A stretch of 64,000 nucleotides of DNA from Erwinia sp. OLFS4. Its GTDB lineage: Bacteria; Pseudomonadota; Gammaproteobacteria; Enterobacterales; Enterobacteriaceae. The notes below the pieces were generated by a model that was given only the letters and a program-made list of their open reading frames with translations, was not told the DNA's origin and did no database searches. Each line of letters begins with the position of its first letter. The stretch's first letter is position 1. This document shows positions 58,216-64,000 of the stretch, piece after piece. The DNA lies in NCBI RefSeq assembly GCF_002752165.1, contig NZ_MOMB01000009.1, forward strand, positions 1 through 64,000, in the 5' to 3' direction. The position numbers and the translations under genes were made by a program.

Positions 58216-59658
58216 ATGTCAAGACGTCTCAGAAGAACCAAGATAGTAACTACACTGGGGCCAGCTACTGACCGCGACAATAATCTAGAAAAAATCATTG
58301 CTGCCGGTGCCAATGTTGTTCGTCTTAACTTCTCCCACGGTACCCCGGATGATCATCAGCTTCGTGCCAATAAAGTACGAGAAATTGCGGCAAAGCTGGG
58401 GCGCCATGTGGCCATTCTCGGCGATTTGCAGGGCCCGAAAATCCGGGTGTCCACTTTTAAAGAGGGAAAAGTTTTTCTTAATATCGGCGACCGCTTTCTG
58501 CTGGACGCCAGCCTCGGTAAGGGGGAAGGCGATAAAGAAAAAGTCGGTATCGATTATAAAAATCTGCCGGCAGACGTGGTGCCCGGCGATCTGTTGCTAC
58601 TGGACGATGGCCGCGTTCAGCTTAAGGTGCTGGAAGTACAGGGAATGCGCGTCTTCACTGAGGTGACGGTGGGCGGTCCGCTGTCAAATAATAAAGGTAT
58701 CAATAAGCTCGGTGGCGGCCTGTCAGCTGAGGCGCTAACGGAAAAAGACAAAGCGGACATTATTACCGCCGCACAAATCAATTGTGATTATCTGGCCGTT
58801 TCTTTCCCGCGTAACGGTGAAGACCTGAATTATGCACGACGCCTGGCGCGCGATGCCGGCTGTGACGCTAAGATTGTGGCGAAGGTGGAGCGTGCGGAAG
58901 CGGTTGCAACCCAGGAAGCCATGGATGACATTATTCTGGCCAGCGACGTGGTCATGGTTGCCCGCGGCGATCTCGGGGTAGAGATTGGCGATCCTGAACT
59001 GGTCGGCATTCAGAAGGCACTGATTCGCCGTGCCCGCCAGCTAAACCGTTCGGTGATTACCGCCACTCAGATGATGGAGTCAATGATCACCAACCCGATG
59101 CCAACGCGGGCAGAAGTAATGGACGTGGCTAACGCCGTACTGGATGGCACCGATGCGGTTATGCTCTCTGCTGAAACCGCCGCCGGCCAGTATCCGGCCG
59201 AAACCGTGGCAGCCATGGCGCGAGTCTGTATCGGCGCAGAAAAAATACCGGCAATCAACGTTTCCAAACATCGCCTTGACGTCCAGTTCGATAATATCGA
59301 AGAAGCCATTGCCATGTCAGCGATGTATGCAGCCAACCATCTGCAGGGAGTCACCGCCATCATTACCATGACCGAATCGGGACGCACAGCCCTGATGACA
59401 TCGCGCATAACTTCCGGCCTGCCAATCTTTGCAATGTCCCGACACGAGCGGACCTTAAACCTTACCGCCCTCTATCGTGGCGTTACGCCGGTTTATTTCG
59501 ACAGCGACAATGACGGCGTGGTCGCCGCCCATGACGCTATTAATCTGCTGCGTGACAAAGGTTTTCTGGTCTCCGGTGACCTGGTGATAGTTACCCAGGG
59601 GGACGTCATGGGTGCCACCGGTACAACCAATACCAGCCGGGTGTTGCGGGTAGAGTAA
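58216..59658 (+). CDS. pykA: Pyruvate kinase II
   Basis: The enzyme converts phosphoenolpyruvate and ADP to pyruvate and ATP; the PykA isozyme is AMP-activated in E. coli. The 480 residues match the E. coli length and carry [21 protein letters not shown], the active-site [23 protein letters not shown] and [11 protein letters not shown]. HexR controls this gene in E. coli, but the adjacent hexR is dead here. Confidence 0.97.
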   Translation: MSRRLRRTKIVTTLGPATDRDNNLEKIIAAGANVVRLNFSHGTPDDHQLRANKVREIAAKLGRHVAILGDLQGPKIRVSTFKEGKVFLNIGDRFLLDASLGKGEGDKEKVGIDYKNLPADVVPGDLLLLDDGRVQLKVLEVQGMRVFTEVTVGGPLSNNKGINKLGGGLSAEALTEKDKADIITAAQINCDYLAVSFPRNGEDLNYARRLARDAGCDAKIVAKVERAEAVATQEAMDDIILASDVVMVARGDLGVEIGDPELVGIQKALIRRARQLNRSVITATQMMESMITNPMPTRAEVMDVANAVLDGTDAVMLSAETAAGQYPAETVAAMARVCIGAEKIPAINVSKHRLDVQFDNIEEAIAMSAMYAANHLQGVTAIITMTESGRTALMTSRITSGLPIFAMSRHERTLNLTALYRGVTPVYFDSDNDGVVAAHDAINLLRDKGFLVSGDLVIVTQGDVMGATGTTNTSRVLRVE

Positions 59659-59674
59659 CCGCCAGCAGCCCAGT

Positions 59675-59703
59675 AAAAAAGCCAGCGTAACGCTGGCTTT
59701 TTT
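59675..59703. terminator. Bidirectional terminator between pykA and lpxM
   Basis: The stem GCCAGCG / CGCTGGC with a TAA loop is flanked by AAAAAA and TTTTTT. It therefore works for pykA and possibly for lpxM on the other strand. Confidence 0.92.
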
Positions 59704-59737
59704 ATCACGAAAGGCTGACCGTCACCCAATCGGGCCG

Positions 59738-60703
59738 CTACAGATCGTCGCGGCAATAGGGTTCCGTTTCGCCGGGCTTACGCGTTTTAAGCAGTTTCAG
59801 TATCCAGGTATATTGTTCAGGATGCGGCCCAATGAGCTGCTCCACCTCTTCATTCATACGCCGGGCCTGAGTCCGGTCATCAGCCTGATTGAGGTCATCC
59901 ATCGGCGGCCTGATATATACTTCAAGACAATGGGTTTTACTGTTGTATACCGGAAACAGCGGCACCACGCGGGCTTTGCACAGCTTCATCAGACGACCAA
60001 TTGCCGGCAATGTTGCTTTATAGGTTGCAAAGAAATCGACAAATTCACTCTGTTCTTCGCCGTGGTCTTCATCCGGCAGGTAATACCCCCAGAATCCCTG
60101 ACGCACCGAACTGATAAACGGTTTAATACCGTCATCCCGTGCGTGCAAACGCCCGCCAAAACGCAGACGTATGCGATTCCACAGATAATCCATCAGCTGG
60201 TCGCGCTGGTGATGAAACATAGCGGCAACCTGCTGACCTTCAGATGCCATCAGCATCGCCGGGATATCTATCGCCCAGCCATGGGGTACCAGTAAAATGA
60301 CATTTTCGCCGCTGGCTTTCACCGCATCAATGATCTCGCGCCCGTGCCACACCACGCGCGTACGCAGCCTTGCGGGATTACGCAAAGCAAGTTCGGCCAT
60401 CATTACTATCGCCTGAGGAGCAGTGGCAAACATCGCATCAATGATTGCCTCACGCTGCGCAACACTCTGTTGTGGAAAGCAATAATACAGATTTATCCGG
60501 GCGCGCCGGCGGGCGCTTTTGGCAAACTTTCCGGCCAGTCGACCAATGCCACCAAGAACAGGGTCACGAATAAAAGCCGGCGTCACGGCCATCGCGGCAA
60601 AGGCACCGGCCGCCAGCCAGCTTCCCCAGTAACGCGGCGCCAGCAGATGCTTTCTGAAAACCGGTATAAAAGACTCATTGTGATTTTTTTTGTTATTTTC
60701 CAT
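59738..60703 (-). CDS. lpxM: Lipid A myristoyltransferase LpxM
   Basis: This inner-membrane late acyltransferase adds the sixth acyl chain to Kdo2-lipid A. The 321 residues have an N-terminal hydrophobic segment, the catalytic HX4D motif in [14 protein letters not shown], and [27 protein letters not shown]. It is downstream of mepM on the same strand, as in E. coli, but separated by a terminator. Confidence 0.95.
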   Translation of the reverse strand: MENNKKNHNESFIPVFRKHLLAPRYWGSWLAAGAFAAMAVTPAFIRDPVLGGIGRLAGKFAKSARRRARINLYYCFPQQSVAQREAIIDAMFATAPQAIVMMAELALRNPARLRTRVVWHGREIIDAVKASGENVILLVPHGWAIDIPAMLMASEGQQVAAMFHHQRDQLMDYLWNRIRLRFGGRLHARDDGIKPFISSVRQGFWGYYLPDEDHGEEQSEFVDFFATYKATLPAIGRLMKLCKARVVPLFPVYNSKTHCLEVYIRPPMDDLNQADDRTQARRMNEEVEQLIGPHPEQYTWILKLLKTRKPGETEPYCRDDL

Positions 60704-60800
60704 GCATTCGCCTCAAGCAATAACCGGCTAATAATAGTGTCAGGCCCTGAATTTGCAATATGATTAACCGCTGTAATGGCAAACGGCTAGCTTTCCGGGC

Positions 60801-60827
60801 AAAAAAAAACCGGCGTGCCAGCGCCGG
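60801..60827 (-). terminator. Terminator of mepM
   Basis: On the minus strand the 6-bp stem CCGGCG / CGCCGG with a 6-base loop is followed by nine T. It lies about 20 bases after the mepM stop. Confidence 0.9.
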
Positions 60828-60848
60828 CTTGATCTGCGCAATCATCAG

Positions 60849-62183
60849 CTAGTCGTTAAAGCTAAGCTGTGGCATGACGTCACGCACCTGAGCAAGGAAC
60901 TCACGACGGTCCTGACCACTCAGGCCTTCCATACGCGGCAATTTCGCCGTCAGCGGGTTTACCGCCTGATTATTGATCCAGATTTCAAAATGCAGGTGTG
61001 GTCCGGTAGAACGGCCGGTATTACCCGACAGCGCCAGCCGATCGCCCCGTTTTACCTTCTGCCCTGGCTTGACCAGCAGTTTTTTCAAGTGCATATAGCG
61101 CGTCATATACTGACGGCCGTGACGAACGGCGACATAGTTTCCGGCCGCCCCGCCATTTTTCGCCACCACCACTTCACCATCACCGACCGCCAGCACCGGC
61201 GTGCCAATTGGCATCGCAAAATCAACGCCACGGTGTGGCGCAATGCGTCCGGTCACCGGATTTAGCCGACGCAGATTAAAGTTAGAGGAAACGCGGTACT
61301 GTTTAACCGTCGGAAAGCGCATGAAACCGCGCGCCAGACCGGCGCCGCTGCGGTCATAGAATTTGCCGTCTTCGGCGCGAAATGCATAGTAACTTTTACC
61401 ACCGGTTTGCAGACGCACGCCAACCAGCTGACTCTGCTGGCGCTTACCGTCCAGTATTTCCCGTGACATTAATACGGCAAAACGGTCGCCTTTACGCAGC
61501 TTACGGAAATCAAGCTGCCATTGCAGTGACTTAATCACCGCGCTGATTTCATTGCGCCCAAGGCCGGCAGCCTGAGCACTGGTGACGAAGCTGCCGTTTA
61601 ACTGGCCGCGCACCACCTGATTCTGCCACTCCCCTTTTTGTATTTCGGAAGAGGCTTTAAAGCCATTGGCGCTGCGATCGTACGTGCGGGTTTCCCGTCG
61701 GTTAAGCTGCCAGGTGAGCCGCTTAAGATCGCCATCACCGATTAACGTCCAGGAGAGTTGCTGGCCAACCTGTAATGCGCGCAGATCTTTATCGGCTTTA
61801 ACCAGCGCATTGACGTCGGCCATATCAATATCATACTGATTAAGTATGCTGCTGAGCGTATCACCACTGGAGACAACGTAGTCATGGGTGCCCGCCTCGG
61901 CAGAGACATCCTGATCGATTTCATCCGGAGGCAGATCGTCTTCAGGTTCCGGTGCAGACTGATCGAGCGGTTCACTGGCCTCCGGCAACAACGACCTCAG
62001 TTCGTTTTTTTCCAGCGCGATTCTTTTGATGACGCCCGGCGTGTCGCCGTTATCAGGATGGTAAACAAAAGGCCGCCACACAGCGACGGCGAGGGTAATA
62101 ACAGTCAATGATCCCAGCATTACGCGGTGGGGGCGCGGTAACGTATTAAACGCTATGGCGACAGAGCGGGCTATCTGCTGCAC
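60849..62183 (-). CDS. mepM: Murein DD-endopeptidase MepM
   Basis: This M23 zinc peptidase cuts meso-DAP-D-Ala cross-links to allow insertion of new murein. The 444 residues have an N-terminal membrane anchor with an OapA-like segment (LPRPHRVMLGSLTVITLAVAVW), a LysM domain (HDYVVSSGDTLSSILNQYDID), and the peptidase domain with HRGVDFAMPIGTPVLAVGDG and the HxH motif GPHLHFEIWIN. It starts 14 bases after the znuA stop and is probably co-transcribed with it. Confidence 0.95.
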   Translation of the reverse strand: MQQIARSVAIAFNTLPRPHRVMLGSLTVITLAVAVWRPFVYHPDNGDTPGVIKRIALEKNELRSLLPEASEPLDQSAPEPEDDLPPDEIDQDVSAEAGTHDYVVSSGDTLSSILNQYDIDMADVNALVKADKDLRALQVGQQLSWTLIGDGDLKRLTWQLNRRETRTYDRSANGFKASSEIQKGEWQNQVVRGQLNGSFVTSAQAAGLGRNEISAVIKSLQWQLDFRKLRKGDRFAVLMSREILDGKRQQSQLVGVRLQTGGKSYYAFRAEDGKFYDRSGAGLARGFMRFPTVKQYRVSSNFNLRRLNPVTGRIAPHRGVDFAMPIGTPVLAVGDGEVVVAKNGGAAGNYVAVRHGRQYMTRYMHLKKLLVKPGQKVKRGDRLALSGNTGRSTGPHLHFEIWINNQAVNPLTAKLPRMEGLSGQDRREFLAQVRDVMPQLSFND

Positions 62184-62197
62184 TTGCTTTTTTCCTC

Positions 62198-63145
62198 TTA
62201 TGCTCCTTTCAGGCAGCGCGTATACTGGCTCGATAGCTGTGAGAGGAATTTCACATAACTATCTTTACCTAAGCGAACGTCAATACCCAGCGGGTCCAGC
62301 GTGCCTTTACGCACCTGCGTTCCCCGGGCAACGGCATCAATCACGGCCGGCCTGAATTGTGGCTCAGCGAAAACACACACGGCTTTCTGCTCAACCAACT
62401 GTGTTCGTATGTTATGTAAGTGCTGCGCACCAGGCTGGATTTCCGGGTTGACGGTAAAATGCCCTGAAGGCGAAAGTCCGTAATGTTTTTCAAAATAGCC
62501 ATAGGCGTCGTGAAAAACGAAATAGCCCTTATCTTTTACCGGTGCCAGCTGCTTTTCAATATCTTTATCAGACTGCGCTAATGCTGCCTCAAAATGCTGC
62601 AGATTGGCGTCTAATTTGTCTCTGCTTTGCGGCATAAGTTCCAATAATTTTGCATGAATTGCAACAGCTGTGTTCCTTGCTATTTCTGGTGAAAGCCATA
62701 AGTGCATATTATATTCACCGTGATGATGATGTTCAGCGCTATTTTCATCATGATGATGTTCGCTGGCCAGCTCCTGTTCTTCTTCAGTACTCCCCCGAAT
62801 CAGCAGTGGTTTAACATCGGCAAGACTGGCAATTTCAAGAGATTTTTTTGCCGCCAGTTGCGCAACAACTTTAGGCATAAAGGCTTCCATTTCTGGCCCA
62901 ACCCATACCACTAAGTCTGTGTTTCTGATGTTTTTTATATCTGATGGACGTAAAGAATAATCATGTTCAGAGGCTCCATCGGGCAATAATACTTTTACCG
63001 GAGTAACCCCATCGGCAATTGCCGCCACAATAAAGCCAACGGGTTTAATCGAAGCCACCACATTTGCCTGAACTGCAGTGGAAAATAACGCGCCTGAAAT
63101 CAGTGCCAGTATGCCTGTAGCCAGCCGTTTTTTATTATGTAACAT
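62198..63145 (-). CDS. znuA: Zinc ABC transporter periplasmic binding protein ZnuA
   Basis: This is the high-affinity zinc-binding protein of the ZnuABC importer. The 315 residues have a signal peptide ([20 protein letters not shown]), conserved metal ligands ([36 protein letters not shown]), and a His-rich loop [19 protein letters not shown] around residues 128-146. It is divergent from znuC, with a Zur box between. Confidence 0.96.
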   Translation of the reverse strand: MLHNKKRLATGILALISGALFSTAVQANVVASIKPVGFIVAAIADGVTPVKVLLPDGASEHDYSLRPSDIKNIRNTDLVVWVGPEMEAFMPKVVAQLAAKKSLEIASLADVKPLLIRGSTEEEQELASEHHHDENSAEHHHHGEYNMHLWLSPEIARNTAVAIHAKLLELMPQSRDKLDANLQHFEAALAQSDKDIEKQLAPVKDKGYFVFHDAYGYFEKHYGLSPSGHFTVNPEIQPGAQHLHNIRTQLVEQKAVCVFAEPQFRPAVIDAVARGTQVRKGTLDPLGIDVRLGKDSYVKFLSQLSSQYTRCLKGA

Positions 63146-63174
63146 AATCCTTCAATCCAGAGTGACAGAGAAAA

Positions 63175-63197
63175 TAGCTGTGATATTATAACATTTG
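63175..63197. promoter_or_regulatory. Zur box between znuA and znuC
   Basis: The core GTGATATTATAACATTT (63180-63196) is the same as the central part of the E. coli znuCA Zur operator as I recall it, and the site lies between the divergent genes. Zinc-loaded Zur would repress both directions. Confidence 0.85.
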
Positions 63198-63223
63198 TTA
63201 ATTTCTGTAACCCACTAAATATC

Positions 63224-63979
63224 ATGCCTGATTTGGTTTCTCTCAATAGCGTTTCCGTTGCATTTGGTGCACGCACTGTATTAAGCAATATTACATTGTC
63301 TCTTCGGCCGGGGCGTATTCTGACGTTGCTTGGTCCTAACGGTGCCGGTAAATCCACGCTGGTTCGCGTGGTACTTGGACTGATGTTGCCCGGCGCGGGC
63401 AACGTGACGCGTCTTGCCGGGTTACGCACTGGCTATGTGCCGCAAAAATTACAGCTGGATGCCACCCTGCCGCTCAGCGTGTCACGTTTTATGCGCCTGA
63501 AACCCGGCGTTGATCGCACCGACATTCTGCCTGCCTTAAAACGCGTCCAGGCAGAACATCTTGCTGATGCCCCGCTGCAAAAACTGTCTGGCGGTGAAAC
63601 GCAACGGGTTCTGCTGGCCCGTGCGTTGCTCAATCAGCCTCAGCTACTGGTACTGGATGAGCCGACTCAGGGCGTTGATGTCAATGGTCAGGTCGCGCTC
63701 TATGACCTCATTGACCGTTTGCGGCATGAACTCCACTGTGCAGTATTGCTGGTCTCCCATGACCTGCATCTGGTGATGGCAAAAACCGACGAGGTGCTTT
63801 GTCTTAATCAGCATATCTGCTGCTCCGGCACGCCTGAAGTGGTGTCCACCCATCCGGAATTTATTGCCATGTTTGGTCAGCAGGGCGCACAACAATTGGG
63901 TATCTACCGCCATCACCATAATCATCGTCATGATTTACAGGGGCGCATTATATTACGTAAAGGAAAAGAGACGCTATGA
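63224..63979 (+). CDS. znuC: Zinc ABC transporter ATP-binding protein ZnuC
   Basis: This is the ATPase subunit of the zinc importer. The 251 residues carry Walker [14 protein letters not shown], signature [16 protein letters not shown], Walker [16 protein letters not shown], and a His-rich tail [13 protein letters not shown] typical of ZnuC. The ribosome site is weak. The stop overlaps the znuB start in an ATGA arrangement. Confidence 0.96.
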   Translation: MPDLVSLNSVSVAFGARTVLSNITLSLRPGRILTLLGPNGAGKSTLVRVVLGLMLPGAGNVTRLAGLRTGYVPQKLQLDATLPLSVSRFMRLKPGVDRTDILPALKRVQAEHLADAPLQKLSGGETQRVLLARALLNQPQLLVLDEPTQGVDVNGQVALYDLIDRLRHELHCAVLLVSHDLHLVMAKTDEVLCLNQHICCSGTPEVVSTHPEFIAMFGQQGAQQLGIYRHHHNHRHDLQGRIILRKGKETL

Positions 63980-64000
63980 TTGCCTTGCTGCTTCCCGGCT
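63976..64000 (+). CDS. znuB: Zinc ABC transporter permease ZnuB, first codons only
   Basis: ATG 63976 overlaps the znuC stop (ATGA) and begins MIALLLPG, matching the start of E. coli ZnuB (MIELLFPG). The rest lies beyond the window. Confidence 0.85.

Overview
The window is a stretch of enterobacterial core chromosome. Almost every gene has a clear Escherichia coli K-12 counterpart: dadAX-ycgB-fadR-dsbB, ycgLMN-minCDE, rnd-fadD-yeaY-tsaB-yoaA, pabB-nudL-sdaA, yoaE-manXYZ-yobD-rlmA-cspC, kdgR-yebQ-htpX-prc-proQ-msrC-letAB-rsmF, holE-exoX-yebG-purT, eda-zwf-pykA-lpxM-mepM-znuACB. The divergence from E. coli, an extra MltB-type transglycosylase beside ycgM and a WbaP/AmsG-type exopolysaccharide priming transferase suggest Erwiniaceae (Erwinia/Pantoea group). 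That assignment is inference from protein resemblance. I see no tRNA, rRNA, CRISPR array, prophage or new defence system.

Layout. 1-2065: the right end of an IS1-family element, then a stand-alone wbaP-like gene broken by a stop codon. 2142-9673: a Bcr/CflA-type efflux pump, D-alanine catabolism (dadX, dadA), ycgB, fadR, dsbB and an unannotated small lipoprotein. 9717-21528: ycgN-ycgM-transglycosylase-ycgL, divergent minCDE, rnd, fadD, a Slp lipoprotein, tsaB, the SOS-type helicase gene yoaA, yoaB and yoaH. 21644-33560: pabB, nudL, sdaA, a frameshifted c-di-GMP phosphodiesterase, yoaE, the mannose PTS with Mlc and CRP sites, yobD, rlmA, and cspC behind a decayed yobF. 34071-48376: an MBL-fold hydrolase, yebO, yobH, kdgR, yebQ, htpX, prc, proQ, msrC, an interrupted letA, letB and rsmF. 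48377-64000: the sRNA gene sdsR, an exported alpha/beta hydrolase, yebY-yebZ, holE, yobB-exoX, yebG, purT, eda, zwf, a hexR remnant, pykA, lpxM, mepM, znuA and znuC, and the first codons of znuB.

Regulation can be read from the DNA in several places. There are LexA boxes at yoaA and yebG, a PurR box at purT, a Zur box between znuA and znuC, a KdgR box upstream of eda, a Mlc-type operator plus CRP site before manX, and a weaker FadR half-site before fadD. Three of these regulators or their targets share the window (FadR/fadD, KdgR/eda, and the HexR remnant beside zwf/pykA).

The most striking theme is recent genome decay on an otherwise conserved backbone. wbaP and letA each carry one in-frame TAA where homologues have Glu. 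A pdeD-like EAL gene has two frameshifts. hexR is reduced to a frameshifted 3' fragment, yobF has lost its frame, and an IS1 copy sits nearby. nhaB, mntP, mgrB, copC (yobA) and edd are missing from their E. coli positions. This fits a lineage shedding exopolysaccharide, c-di-GMP and regulatory functions, for example a host-restricted one. Sequencing error at homopolymers must be excluded for the frameshifts.
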